Assembly (NCBI GenBank): GCA_944321295.1
Contig: CALUKU010000003.1
Coordinates: 1-64,000 of the forward strand
Direction: 5' to 3'
Source: an uncultured Prevotella sp.
GTDB taxonomy: Bacteria > Bacteroidota > Bacteroidia > Bacteroidales > Bacteroidaceae
DNA length: 64,000 bases
This document shows, in pieces, positions 43,366 through 52,799 of the stretch. The notes below the pieces were generated by a model. That model worked only from the letters and a program-made list of their open reading frames with translations, had not been told where the DNA came from and made no database searches. Numbering within the stretch: position 1 is the first letter of the stretch; every line of letters starts with the position of its first letter. The position numbers were made by a program, and so were the translations under genes.

Positions 43366-44445
43366 GTGAAGCTGCACGTTTTCAACCCTGAACACGACAT
43401 GGCATTGGCAAGCGGCATGGAACACATGACTTTGCCGCATGCGATTCAGGAATTTAAGACTAATCTTGGTTTTCTGCCGGCCTTGTGGGCCGACAACGGC
43501 GATTTCGTGCTCGTTGATGATGTGCTTTTCGCGCTGAAAGCCGTATCGCAGCTTCGCAAGCCTCATGCCGAGGTGCTTTTCGTCACGCCGGACGACTTGA
43601 AGAACCTTGTCTTTACCGAAGTGAGCCCTTGGGGATGGGATAAGGCTGTGCGTGCTACGCTGGCCGGAGCCGGTCTGCAGGCTGACGTGCTGCCTTCGGA
43701 CGGTTACCTGTCATGCGTGAAGAGCCTGTCTGACCGACGCCGCACTTCTAAGGTGCTGGAGTATCTGCGTTGCGGCCGTGAGGACGTAACGTGCGGCGAG
43801 AGCTGGCTGTGTGCCTCGCTTGACGAAGTGGAGCGTTATAGGCTGTGTTACGGCAAGATTGTGGTCAAGGCCCCGTGGAGCAGCAGCGGCCGCGGCGTGC
43901 GTTATGTCGACGGCGAGTTCTCGGCTCCGATGGCCGGATGGATTACGAATGTAATCAGCCGGCAGGGCGGAGTGATGGTAGAGCCATATTATAAAAAGGT
44001 GAGGGATTTTGCCCTTGAGTTCTGCCTTCACGCCGACGGGCGCGTGGAGTATTGCGGCTTGTCGCTGTTTGAAACGAGCGGCAGCGGTTACGCCGGCAAC
44101 GTATTGGCAACGGAGGACGAGAAGATGAGAATGTTGGCCAAGTATCTTCCGCTGAGTCTTGTCGGCGACGTAAGGCAAGGTCTTGAGGAATATTTCGCCA
44201 ACAGCGACTTCAAGTGTTACGTCGGACCGTTGGGTGTCGACATGATGGTGGTCAGTCGGGCTGACGCCGGTGGCTTTCTGCTCAATCCTTGCGTCGAGAT
44301 AAATGTCAGGCGCACCATGGGCCACGTGGCCAACGCATTGAGGCCGTCGGCTGACGAGCCGTCGGAACTGATGCGCATTGTGCACGACGTCAACTATAAG
44401 TTGAGGTTCGAGAGGATGGAGAATTGCTTTGTTAAGGTGATTTGA
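43366..44445 (+). CDS. ATP-grasp-like protein, GTG start
   Basis: A 359-residue cytoplasmic protein conserved in Bacteroidales. I set the start at the GTG at 43366 because the text then begins VKLHVFNPEHDMALA, the normal N-terminus of the family, and because the promoter overlaps the only upstream ATG. The C-terminal part has an ATP-grasp character: KAPWSSSGRGV (phosphate loop), VEPYYKKVRDFALEF, and acidic/Asn metal-type residues in NPCVEINVRRTMG. Such folds ligate a carboxylate to an amine or thiol, but the substrate is unknown. It is a single-gene unit. Confidence 0.75.
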   Translation: MKLHVFNPEHDMALASGMEHMTLPHAIQEFKTNLGFLPALWADNGDFVLVDDVLFALKAVSQLRKPHAEVLFVTPDDLKNLVFTEVSPWGWDKAVRATLAGAGLQADVLPSDGYLSCVKSLSDRRRTSKVLEYLRCGREDVTCGESWLCASLDEVERYRLCYGKIVVKAPWSSSGRGVRYVDGEFSAPMAGWITNVISRQGGVMVEPYYKKVRDFALEFCLHADGRVEYCGLSLFETSGSGYAGNVLATEDEKMRMLAKYLPLSLVGDVRQGLEEYFANSDFKCYVGPLGVDMMVVSRADAGGFLLNPCVEINVRRTMGHVANALRPSADEPSELMRIVHDVNYKLRFERMENCFVKVI

Positions 44446-44556
44446 GCCGGTAAGGCGTTTGCTGTTCCCACGGCGTAGCCGTGAATATGTGTGGCAGGTG
44501 CGCGGTTGTGATTGTATCTGAAATATTAAGCATAAAACAAACCAAAAAAAGTAACG

Positions 44557-46200
44557 ATGAAAAAACAAGTGTTATTGGCTTTGGCGTTCGCCCCGTTGTT
44601 GGCAAGTGCCCAGTACAAGTCAGAAGTGTGGTGCCCCGATAACGGTAACGGCACGTACACCAATCCTGTAATTAACGCCGACTACAGCGACCCCGACGTG
44701 TGTGTTGTGGGTGAGGACTATTACCTCACGGCAAGTTCGTTCAACTGCGCTCCGGGTCTGCCCGTATTGCACTCGAAGGACCTGGTGAACTGGGAGATTA
44801 TCGGCCATGCCCTCAAAACGCAGTATCCCACCGAGGAGTATGACAAGGCGTCGCACGGCAACGGCGTTTGGGCGCCTAGCATACGCCACCACAACGGTGA
44901 GTTCTATATCTATTGGGGCGACCCTGACTACGGCGTTATGATGGTGAAGACGAAAGACCCGGCCGGCGAATGGAGCAAGCCCGTGTGCGTAATCCCGGGC
45001 AAGGGCATGATTGACTCTACGCCGCTTTGGGACGAGGACGGACGTTGCTATCTGACATATGCTTACGCCAACAGCCGTTCACGCTTTGCTTCGGTCATCG
45101 TCGTGCGTGAGCTTTCGGCTGACGGTACGAAGGCAATAGGTGACCCGGTAATCGTGTTCGACGGCAACGGCACTGAATGTCGCACATGCGAGGGCCCGAA
45201 ATTTTACAAGCGTGACGGTTGGTATTGGATTATGTTCCCTGCCGGTGGCGTGCCCACAGGCTTCCAGGTAGCAATGCGTTCAAAGAATGTTTACGGCCCG
45301 TATGAAAGCAAGATCGTCCTTGCGCAGGGTAAGAGCAGCGTGAACGGCCCTCACCAGGGCGGTTGGGTTCACACGGCTTTCGGCGAAGACTGGTTCTTGC
45401 ACTTCCAGGATAAGGGCTGCTACGGCCGCGTTGTCCACCTGCAACCCGTTACATGGAAGGACAACTGGCCCGTGATGGGCGTTGACAAGGACGGCGACTA
45501 TTGCGGCGAGCCTGTCATTACATACCGCAAGCCTAAGACATCGGCCAATGTGAAGATACAGAACCCTGTAGAGAGCGACGAGTTTAACTCTCCGTTCCTT
45601 GGCAAGCAGTGGCAGTGGTCCGCCAACTACAATCAGATGTTCGGCATGCCTACGTCGCTCGGAACGATGAGGGTTTACACGCACAAGCTGAGCGAGAACT
45701 TCGTGAACATGTGGGAGGTGCCCAGCATGTTGCTGCAGAAGACGCCTGCCGACAAGTTTACGGCCACAGCGAAAATACGCTTCACGGCCAAGGACCAGAA
45801 CCAGTTCGGCGGCGTGATAATGATGGGACTTGACTATTCGGCGCTTGTCGTAAAAAGGGTCGGCGACGAATTCCAGCTGCAGCGCGTTACCTGCAAGAGC
45901 GCCGATAAGGGTAAGGCTGAAACCGTTGAGGTGATTGCAACGTTGAAGCCGACAGAGGTTGACGCAATCGACTACCAGCCGGCCATACATGAGGACATTT
46001 ATCTGCGCATGAAGGTTGACGGCGGCAAGTGTCGTTTCTCATACAGCCTTGACGGCAAGAAGTTTAAGGAGGCCGGCGCAGAATTCACAATGCGTGAAGG
46101 CAAATGGATTGGAGCGAAGATTGGCTTTGTTGCTGCCGAGCCGGCAGGCACTGCCAACCGTGGTTGGATTGACGCTGATTGGTTCCGTGTGACGAAGTAA
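44557..46200 (+). CDS. Glycoside hydrolase family 43 (xylosidase/arabinofuranosidase-type)
   Basis: A 547-residue secreted enzyme with signal MKKQVLLALAFAPLLASAQ. The five-bladed propeller of GH43 carries the three acidic residues in order: base Asp in NPVINADYSDPDVC, modulator Asp in GMIDSTPLWDEDG, and acid Glu in CEGPKFYKRDGWYWI. The C-terminal 200 residues (from ESDEFNSPFLGKQWQWSAN) are the beta-sandwich domain (GH43_C2-like) that completes the site in beta-xylosidases. No SusCD pair or regulator is next to it, so it is not in a typical PUL. Exact substrate (xylan or arabinan pieces) is open. Confidence 0.9.
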   Translation: MKKQVLLALAFAPLLASAQYKSEVWCPDNGNGTYTNPVINADYSDPDVCVVGEDYYLTASSFNCAPGLPVLHSKDLVNWEIIGHALKTQYPTEEYDKASHGNGVWAPSIRHHNGEFYIYWGDPDYGVMMVKTKDPAGEWSKPVCVIPGKGMIDSTPLWDEDGRCYLTYAYANSRSRFASVIVVRELSADGTKAIGDPVIVFDGNGTECRTCEGPKFYKRDGWYWIMFPAGGVPTGFQVAMRSKNVYGPYESKIVLAQGKSSVNGPHQGGWVHTAFGEDWFLHFQDKGCYGRVVHLQPVTWKDNWPVMGVDKDGDYCGEPVITYRKPKTSANVKIQNPVESDEFNSPFLGKQWQWSANYNQMFGMPTSLGTMRVYTHKLSENFVNMWEVPSMLLQKTPADKFTATAKIRFTAKDQNQFGGVIMMGLDYSALVVKRVGDEFQLQRVTCKSADKGKAETVEVIATLKPTEVDAIDYQPAIHEDIYLRMKVDGGKCRFSYSLDGKKFKEAGAEFTMREGKWIGAKIGFVAAEPAGTANRGWIDADWFRVTK

Positions 46201-46224
46201 TTCAGTACGCGTTTTAATAAAGTG

Positions 46225-46262
46225 AAAGGTGGTAAGGCATGAAATAATGCCTTACCACCTTT
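46225..46262 (+). terminator. Terminator of the GH43 gene
   Basis: AAAGGTGGTAAGGCAT (46225-46240) and ATGCCTTACCACCTTT (46247-46262) form a perfect 16-bp stem with a 6-base loop, 24 bases after the stop. Confidence 0.85.
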
Positions 46263-46335
46263 CGCTTTATTTGTGTATATTCTTAATCTACCGTGAGTTC
46301 GGTATTAATGTCGAAGAATATGTAAACACCAACAA

Positions 46336-46446
46336 GTAGGGACATAATTTATTATGTCCGCATGTTTCGCAGAAACGTATTTTATTGGCATTGGCGTATT
46401 CATACGCTCTTTCAGAGCGTGCGGACATAATAAATTATGTACCTAC
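46336..46446 (+). repeat. Palindromic interspersed repeat, copy 3
   Basis: A 111-bp copy in the same orientation as the one at 3202. The right arm has one change (GTACCTAC for GTCCCTAC). The inner part is diverged in the second half (TTGGCGTATTCATACGCTC). It occupies most of the gap 46263-46516 between convergent genes. Confidence 0.86.
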
Positions 46447-46516
46447 GTGAGGGTGCTCACTTATATTTTAGGCATAAAAATTTATACCGAATTTACGACG
46501 TTAATCTATAGATGTG

Positions 46517-48259
46517 TTATAGCTTTTTTGTTTTGCCGTCATCATTCCGCACGCTTAATTTTTTGAGCCTTCTTTTCGCTTCGTGTGCTTCGGGATACAG
46601 CTCAAGGGCTTTACGGTAGTTGGCTGCGGCAGCCTCAGGCATGTGTTCGTGTTCACATTCCTTGCCCATCAGGGTGTATTCCGCGGCGAGACGTTTCAGC
46701 ATTTCATGCTGGCGCCTCATTTCGTCTTTGAGCTTCTGGTTCTCAGTGCGTAGCAGGTTCATCTGTCCGAGTTTACGGCGCAGCAGTCTTTTGGCCGCAG
46801 GCTTCTCGATGTCATAACGATGGTGTATGGCAAGGAAGAATGAGTCGAGGGCCGCTTGGTAGTCGCCGCGGTCGAAGGCTGATGCGGCGTCGTGGTATTC
46901 CTTGTCGGCGGCCGACTCGCTGAGCGCCTTGTTTATGATCCTGCCGTCGTTGTAAGTCCGGGCGAAGCGTTTAATCTCCTCCCTGACGAACACGTCGTCA
47001 CGACGGAGCGGCAAGGCGAGGCTTATACCGTCGAGTGAGGTGCAGCGTGACAGGGCTACGTAGGCCTGGCCGCCTGCGAACACGCCGCCGGTAAAGTCGA
47101 TGTTGACACGGCTGAACGTAAGGCCCTGGCTTTTGTGAACGGTTATGGCCCAGGCCAGCCGTAGGGGAAACTGCACGTAGCAGCCGATTTCTTCCTCTTC
47201 TATTTTCTTTTCCTTTTCGTTGAACGTGTAGCGCATGTTGCTCCATCGTTCGCGGCGCACGTCGTGCTCTTCGCCGTTTTCGGTCACTACGTACAGCGAC
47301 GTGCCGTCTTCGTCGATACCTTCTACTATTCCTATCGTGCCGTTTACCCAACGGCGGTCCATGTCGTTCTTGACGAAGATTACCTGTGCGCCTGGCTTCA
47401 ATTCAAGATCGATAGGCGTGGGCAGGCTTGATTCGGGAAAATCGCCTTTCACCTCGCCGTGCAAGACGACAGGCTTTCCCGGCAGTGCCGACAGGCGGTG
47501 CTCATTAATGTAGTCAACGGTGTCGCGGCGGGTTGACAGGGTTATGGCGAGCCGTCCGTCCTTGTCGCTTATAGATTCTCCAACCCGTGCGTTGAGCGTG
47601 CGCAGGTCTGTGTCGGTGGCCTCGGCGGCGCGAATGTGGTCGAGTATGCCGATAAAGAGAGGGTCGCTTTGACGGTACACCTTGTGCAGTTCTATGCTTA
47701 CGAGGCTCATTTGGTTCCACACGCGGGCGCCGAAGAAAAATAGGGAAGAGTAATAGGGTTGGAGCAGTCGTCGTTCCTCTTCTTTGATGACAGGTTCCAG
47801 CTGGTATATGTCGCCTACGAGCAGAAGTTGTTTCCCGCCGAACGGTTCGCGCATGTTACGCGAATAAACGCGAAGCACTTTGTCGATGAAGTCGATTATG
47901 TCTGCGCGCACCATGCTAATCTCGTCAATGACGATAAGTTCAACCTCACGCAGTATCTTCATTTTCTCGCTATTGTATTTCATCGTGCTGCGCAGGTTGC
48001 GTATCGAATAGCGCGTGTCGTCAGGTAAAAGCGGATGGAAAGGAAGTTTGAAAAAGCTGTGAAGCGTTGAGCCGCCGGCATTGATTGCTGCAATGCCGGT
48101 GGGAGCCAAAACAACGTGCTTTTTCTTTGTTGTGGCGCAGATGTGTTTCAGAAACGTCGATTTACCGGTGCCCGCTTTACCTGTTAGGAAGAGCGAGCGC
48201 CGTGTGTATTGTATGATCTGCAACGCCTGGTTGAACTCGATGTTTTCGGTGTCAAGCAT
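46517..48259 (-). CDS. Pif1/RecD-like ATP-dependent DNA helicase with C-terminal TPR/coiled coil
   Basis: A 580-residue SF1B helicase. Motifs: Walker A GKAGTGKS (27-34), VIDEISMVRADI (motif II), GDIYQLEPV (III), and HKSQGLTFSRVNIDF near the C-terminal helicase part, then VALSRCTSLDG (VI). The last 150 residues are not helicase: a heptad-rich coiled coil (LLRTENQKLKDEMRRQHEMLK) is followed by a TPR-like repeat (AAAANYRKALELYPEAHEAKRRL). This fusion is common in Bacteroidetes but its function is unknown. It could bind a partner during DNA processing. Confidence 0.87.
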   Translation of the reverse strand: MLDTENIEFNQALQIIQYTRRSLFLTGKAGTGKSTFLKHICATTKKKHVVLAPTGIAAINAGGSTLHSFFKLPFHPLLPDDTRYSIRNLRSTMKYNSEKMKILREVELIVIDEISMVRADIIDFIDKVLRVYSRNMREPFGGKQLLLVGDIYQLEPVIKEEERRLLQPYYSSLFFFGARVWNQMSLVSIELHKVYRQSDPLFIGILDHIRAAEATDTDLRTLNARVGESISDKDGRLAITLSTRRDTVDYINEHRLSALPGKPVVLHGEVKGDFPESSLPTPIDLELKPGAQVIFVKNDMDRRWVNGTIGIVEGIDEDGTSLYVVTENGEEHDVRRERWSNMRYTFNEKEKKIEEEEIGCYVQFPLRLAWAITVHKSQGLTFSRVNIDFTGGVFAGGQAYVALSRCTSLDGISLALPLRRDDVFVREEIKRFARTYNDGRIINKALSESAADKEYHDAASAFDRGDYQAALDSFFLAIHHRYDIEKPAAKRLLRRKLGQMNLLRTENQKLKDEMRRQHEMLKRLAAEYTLMGKECEHEHMPEAAAANYRKALELYPEAHEAKRRLKKLSVRNDDGKTKKL

Positions 48260-48283
48260 GGGGTATGGTAGTGTGAAAAGTAA

Positions 48284-48337
48284 GAAAAGGTGAAATCCAT
48301 TGATATGTTGTTAATTATAAATGGATTTCACCTTTTC
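48284..48337 (-). terminator. Terminator of PBP1A
   Basis: GAAAAGGTGAAATCCAT (48284-48300) is complementary to ATGGATTTCACCTTTTC (48321-48337) around a 20-base loop. It lies 20 bases past the PBP1A stop and before the helicase gene. Confidence 0.7.
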
Positions 48338-48356
48338 ATTTTATGTTCCTGCCGTT

Positions 48357-50864
48357 TTAAAGGTCTTCAAATCTTATCACTTCTTCGCGTGGTTTGCTTT
48401 CCTCAGTGCTCTTCTTTTCATTATTGGGAGCTGCAGGATGACGGCGTTTTGTTGTGTCGGGCACGAGCATAGGTTTGCCGTCAGCGCCTATTACCATGAT
48501 CGAGTCGGTCAAAGTACTGTCAACGGCAGCTGTGTCCTTCTTTGCAGGATAGTAACTGTCACATTGGTACATGTCGCGCGTTATGTCGTCATCTTGCGGC
48601 TTGTTGAAGCGTCCGTGGTATCTCATAAAGTTAGGGTCGCCCATAAGCTCTTGCAGGAAGTAGCCGCAGATGGGTAGGGCAGTGCGGCTGCCTTGTCCGA
48701 GGGCGCCGGTGCGGAAGTGTATGCTGCGGTATTCGCCTCCTACCCATGCGCCTACTACAATCCTCGGGCTTACGCCAATGAACCATGCGTCAGAGTGGTT
48801 GTTTGAGGTCCCGGTCTTGCCGCCGAAGTCTGTATCTTGCGCCTTATCCACGTATCCCCACAGACTTTGTGACGTGCCGCCAGGCTCGCGCATGCCACCC
48901 ATGAGGAGCTGTTGCATGAAGAACGCGCTCTTGTAGGGTATCACTTGTTTTTCCTCGGGGTTGCTTGTGTACACCTCGTTACCGTCTTTGTCGACAATGC
49001 GTGTTACGAGTACGGGCTCAATGTGCTTGCCGTCGTTTGCAATGGTGCAGTAAGCGTTGGTCATTTCAAGCAGGTTGACATCCGACGAGCCCAAGGCCAA
49101 TGACGGTTGCTCGTCAAGCGGACTCTTTATACCCATGTCGTGGGCGGTCTTGGCAATGTTCTTTATTCCCATTTCCTGTCCTAACCTTACTGCTACGGAG
49201 TTTATGCTTCGGGCGAAAGCTCCTTTCAACGGGATGGAGTCGCCAGAGAAGCGGCCGTTGGCGTTTGTTGGCGTCCATGTTGTCATGCCGTGCTTTTGCT
49301 TGTCGTACACTTCCATGCGTATATATTCGTCACGCCGTTTGTCGCAAGGCGTAAGTCCTTGGTTCATAGCCTCTGTGTAAACGAACAGCTTGAACGTGGA
49401 ACCCGGTTGGCGCATGGCAGTCACTTTGTCATATTTCCATGAGTTGAAGTCGATATCGCCCACCCATGCTTTGACTTGGCCGGTCTGCGGCTCCATTGCC
49501 ACGAATGAACAATGCATGAATTTCACCATGTAGCGTATCGAGTCCATAGTGCTCATTTCCTTCTCTATGGTGCCTTTTTCGTAGTCGAACAATTTTACCT
49601 TGTGAGGTTTGTTCAAGTAGTAGACAACGGAGTCTGGCTGGTTGGGGAAGCGTTGCTGAAGCATTTTATATACTGGCTGACGCTTCGCAATGTTCTCAAT
49701 GAAGTTCGGTATCACCTGATGGTTCTCGTCGCGCCAAGGGTCTTGTCCGGCCCAGTGGCGGTCAAAGTTGCGCTGTACCTGGCGCATTTGTTTCCTTGCC
49801 GCTTCCTCTGCGTATTTCTGCATGCGGGTGTCAATGGTTGTGTATATCTTCAATCCGCTGCTGTACAGGTCGTAGCCGTTCTCCTCACACCAGTCTTTCA
49901 GATAGTCGGCTATGGCTTCACGGAAATATTTTGCCTGTCCGTCATAGTTGCTTTCCACGTTATAGTTTAGTTTGATGGGTATGGCGCTTACGGAATCAAA
50001 CTCGGCTCGTGTCATGTCGCCGTGGGTCATCATGTTATGCAACACAACATTACGCCGCTCCAAACTGTTTTCAGGGTGGCTTATGGGGTTGTAATAGGTT
50101 GTTGCCTTGAGCATGCCTACGAGCACGGCTGCCTGTTCGGCTGTAATTTTAGCAGGCGTGGTATTGAAGTAAGTCTTGCATGCGGTCTTTATGCCGAAAG
50201 CATTGGAGCCGAAGTCTACAGTGTTGGCATACATCGTAAGGATTTCCTTCTTGTCGTAAAGCATTTCGAGCTTTGTTGCGATTATCCACTCCTTGCTCTT
50301 CATTATGAGTATGCGCACGCCGGGGATGTAACCCAAAAGTCCCGTAGAATATTGTGTCCTTACGCGGAACATGTTTTTAGCCAACTGCTGGGTTATGGTT
50401 GAGGCTCCTCGTGCCTCATGACTGACGAGGACGTCTTTCAATACGGCGAAAAGTCCAATCGGGTCAACACCGTGATGCTTGTAGAAACGTTCGTCTTCGG
50501 TGTTGATTAAGGCTTTCCAGAACACAGGATTAACGTCTTCGTATTTAACGGGTGTTCGGTTTTCGTTGAAGTATTTGCCGATGAGCACGCCGTCGGCACT
50601 ATATATTTCGGAAGCTTCGCTCGTGGTAGGTTTCTTGATTTGAGAGAAACCCGGCGACTTGCCGAACAGCCACAGGAAGTTGATGTCTACCATGCCTAGA
50701 TAGACAATGAACGCTGCAATAAGCGAAGCTATCACCACCAAGGTCTTCTTATACCATTTGCTACCAATGTAAAGCCCCTTATACCATTGCCAGAAGGCTT
50801 TGAGCTTACGTGCGCAGAATGAGAGAAATCTGCCTACGTATGTGTTCTTGAAATTTTGGAACAT
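48357..50864 (-). CDS. Class A penicillin-binding protein (PBP1A)
   Basis: A bifunctional peptidoglycan synthase of 835 residues. N-terminal membrane anchor (about 44-62), then GT51 with NTEDERFYKHHGVDPIG (about 116) and GASTITQQLAKN (about 156). The transpeptidase domain has the active serine in QPGSTFKLF (about 488) and KTGTSNNHSDAW (about 683). The C-terminal tail is charged and partly disordered (KRRHPAAPNNEKKSTEESKP). It synthesises and cross-links the wall together with the monofunctional MtgA at 12906. The start at 50864 (MFQNFKNTYVGRFLSF) puts a -7 box 67 bases upstream. Confidence 0.94.
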   Translation of the reverse strand: MFQNFKNTYVGRFLSFCARKLKAFWQWYKGLYIGSKWYKKTLVVIASLIAAFIVYLGMVDINFLWLFGKSPGFSQIKKPTTSEASEIYSADGVLIGKYFNENRTPVKYEDVNPVFWKALINTEDERFYKHHGVDPIGLFAVLKDVLVSHEARGASTITQQLAKNMFRVRTQYSTGLLGYIPGVRILIMKSKEWIIATKLEMLYDKKEILTMYANTVDFGSNAFGIKTACKTYFNTTPAKITAEQAAVLVGMLKATTYYNPISHPENSLERRNVVLHNMMTHGDMTRAEFDSVSAIPIKLNYNVESNYDGQAKYFREAIADYLKDWCEENGYDLYSSGLKIYTTIDTRMQKYAEEAARKQMRQVQRNFDRHWAGQDPWRDENHQVIPNFIENIAKRQPVYKMLQQRFPNQPDSVVYYLNKPHKVKLFDYEKGTIEKEMSTMDSIRYMVKFMHCSFVAMEPQTGQVKAWVGDIDFNSWKYDKVTAMRQPGSTFKLFVYTEAMNQGLTPCDKRRDEYIRMEVYDKQKHGMTTWTPTNANGRFSGDSIPLKGAFARSINSVAVRLGQEMGIKNIAKTAHDMGIKSPLDEQPSLALGSSDVNLLEMTNAYCTIANDGKHIEPVLVTRIVDKDGNEVYTSNPEEKQVIPYKSAFFMQQLLMGGMREPGGTSQSLWGYVDKAQDTDFGGKTGTSNNHSDAWFIGVSPRIVVGAWVGGEYRSIHFRTGALGQGSRTALPICGYFLQELMGDPNFMRYHGRFNKPQDDDITRDMYQCDSYYPAKKDTAAVDSTLTDSIMVIGADGKPMLVPDTTKRRHPAAPNNEKKSTEESKPREEVIRFEDL

Positions 50865-50931
50865 ATCTGTTTGTTTGTATTTCGTTTAGTGTGAGGCTTT
50901 ATTTATGGCCTCGGCATGTTATTTTGTAGTG

Positions 50932-50939
50932 CAAATGTA
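50932..50939 (-). promoter_or_regulatory. Possible -7 box for PBP1A
   Basis: CAAATGTA on the plus strand reads TACATTTG on the minus strand, 67 bases before the start. The nearest -33-like TTG is at 17-base spacing. Confidence 0.42.
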
Positions 50940-50955
50940 CGGAAAAAGATACATT

Positions 50956-51852
50956 TCAATTGAAGGTATTTATGTAATTTATGATTTCTTCAACATTTTC
51001 GGGCGTAAACCAACGTATCTCCTTGTCGCGCTTGAACCATGTAAGTTGTTTCCTGCAGTATTTGTGTGTGTCGCTCTTTATGCGGAATACGGCTTCGTCA
51101 AGCGTGCATTTGCCGTCAAAATAGTCGAACAATTCCTTGTAACCGACGGTGTTTAGGGCGTTGAGTTGTCTGTGAGGATACATTTGCCATGCTTCGTCAA
51201 GCAGTCCCTCGGCCATCATGTTGTCGACGCGTCTGTCTATGCGTTCGTAAAGCTCGACACGTTCTCTTGTCAATCCTATTTTTACAATGTTAAACGGCCG
51301 TTCTTTTTTTGTGCTTGTCCTGAAAGAAGTGTAAGTCTTTCCTGTTGACAGACAGATTTCAATGGCATGGATTACTCGTTTCGGATTTTTCTTGTCTACT
51401 ATCTCAAAATATTCCGGGTCAAGTTCTTTTAGTCTGATTAGGGCATTATCAAGTCCTGCGTTTTCGTACCATTCTTGTACTTGATTGCGAGTGTTTGAGT
51501 CTACGGTCGGGATGTCGTCTATTCCGTTGCATACGGCGTCGACATACATCATGCTTCCGCCGGACATTACGACCTTATTGCTTGTTGCGAACAATTTGTC
51601 AAGCAACTTTATGACGTCGTTCTCAAACATCGATGCGTTATAGTAATCAGTGATGTTCAGATTACCGACAAAGTAGTGTTTAACCCTTGTAAGCTCTTCC
51701 GCAGTTGGGGCTGCGGTTCCAATCGGTATTTCCTTGAACATCTGGCGCGAGTCGGCGTTGATTATAACGGTACCGAGTCTTTCGGCCACGTTAAGGCATA
51801 ATTCTGTTTTGCCTACGCCGGTCGGACCTATGATTACTATAAGGGTCTTCAT
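50956..51852 (-). CDS. miaA: tRNA dimethylallyltransferase
   Basis: Transfers a dimethylallyl group to A37 of tRNAs reading U-initial codons. The 298-residue protein begins [18 protein letters not shown] (Walker A), followed by [40 protein letters not shown] and the C-terminal [10 protein letters not shown] and [12 protein letters not shown]. The start at 51852 is used; the frame continues upstream to 51906 through a hairpin. It follows lpxA at 115 bases and ends the lipid A gene run. Confidence 0.95.
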   Translation of the reverse strand: MKTLIVIIGPTGVGKTELCLNVAERLGTVIINADSRQMFKEIPIGTAAPTAEELTRVKHYFVGNLNITDYYNASMFENDVIKLLDKLFATSNKVVMSGGSMMYVDAVCNGIDDIPTVDSNTRNQVQEWYENAGLDNALIRLKELDPEYFEIVDKKNPKRVIHAIEICLSTGKTYTSFRTSTKKERPFNIVKIGLTRERVELYERIDRRVDNMMAEGLLDEAWQMYPHRQLNALNTVGYKELFDYFDGKCTLDEAVFRIKSDTHKYCRKQLTWFKRDKEIRWFTPENVEEIINYINTFN

Positions 51853-51878
51853 CTTCTTTTTTGTTGTATAAAGTAACA

Positions 51879-51919
51879 AAGGGAAGCCGCAGGATGTTGT
51901 TCCCATCCAGGCTTCCCTT
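51879..51919 (-). terminator. Hairpin between lpxA and miaA
   Basis: AAGGGAAGCC (51879-51888) pairs with GGCTTCCCTT (51910-51919). No strong T run on the minus strand beyond TTT, so it may be a partial terminator. Confidence 0.55.
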
Positions 51920-51967
51920 GAATATCTGTCGCTTATTTTGGGAATTCCACTTTCGTTGCGGGATTCC

Positions 51968-52738
51968 TTATCTTATAATGCCGCGCTTTGAATTCTCGAC
52001 GAAGTTTATAATGTAGTCGATTTCATCGCTTTCGGGCAAATGCTTGCGTATCTCATCAATGCCTTCTTTTAATACTCCTTTCGAATAAAGCAGTCGGTAG
52101 GCATCGTGTATGTTGTTTATTAGTTCGTTGTTGAAGCCGCGGCGGCGCAGGCCGACAATGTTAATTCCACAATATCTCGTCGGTTCTTTTCCTGCTATGA
52201 TATATGGCGGAATGTCTTGACTGAAGCGGCAACCTCCTTGTATCATGACGAAACCTCCGATGTGGCAGAACTGGTGGCATAGTACTTCAGCGCTTATTAT
52301 TGCGTGGTCGTCAACGGTGACTTCTCCCCCGAATTTAGTCGAGTTGCCGATGATACATCCGCTCCCTACAACGCAATCATGGGCAATGTGCACGTTTTCC
52401 ATCAGCAAATTGTTAGAGCCGACAATCGTTGTTCCCTTTGACGCCGTGCCTCTTGAGATAGTGACACATTCACGTATGCTGTTGTTGTCGCCTACTTCAC
52501 ACGTTGTTTCCTCACCTCTAAACTTTAGGTCTTGCGGTTTTGTGCTAATGCTTGCACCCGGGAATATCTCGTTGCCGTTTCCTATCCGTGCGCCGTAATT
52601 TATGGTAACGCTGTTCTGGAACACATTGTTATCACCTATTACGGTGTTCTTGTCAATATAGCAAAATGGGCCTATAATATTGTTGTCGCCCAATTTCGCT
52701 TCAGGATGGACGTATGCGAGTGGACTTATTTGGTTCAT
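51968..52738 (-). CDS. lpxA: UDP-N-acetylglucosamine acyltransferase
   Basis: First step of lipid A synthesis: transfer of a hydroxyacyl chain to UDP-GlcNAc. The 256-residue left-handed beta-helix protein has repeated hexapeptides ([24 protein letters not shown]), the catalytic histidine in HIAHDCVVG, the substrate loop SIREC, and a helical C-terminus. The chain is the usual length. It directly follows lpxC/fabZ. Confidence 0.95.
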   Translation of the reverse strand: MNQISPLAYVHPEAKLGDNNIIGPFCYIDKNTVIGDNNVFQNSVTINYGARIGNGNEIFPGASISTKPQDLKFRGEETTCEVGDNNSIRECVTISRGTASKGTTIVGSNNLLMENVHIAHDCVVGSGCIIGNSTKFGGEVTVDDHAIISAEVLCHQFCHIGGFVMIQGGCRFSQDIPPYIIAGKEPTRYCGINIVGLRRRGFNNELINNIHDAYRLLYSKGVLKEGIDEIRKHLPESDEIDYIINFVENSKRGIIR

Positions 52739-52760
52739 TTTTATTAATTTATTATGGGAA

Positions 52761-52782
52761 AAGGGTGGACGTAGCCACCCTT
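52761..52782 (-). terminator. Hairpin between lpxC/fabZ and lpxA
   Basis: AAGGGTGGAC-GT-AGCCACCCTT, a 9-bp stem with a tiny loop, lies 18 bases after the lpxC/fabZ stop. Because lpxA follows on the same strand without a visible promoter, it is more likely a processing or attenuation point than a full terminator. Confidence 0.5.
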
Positions 52783-52799
52783 ATTATAATAATAGGTGA

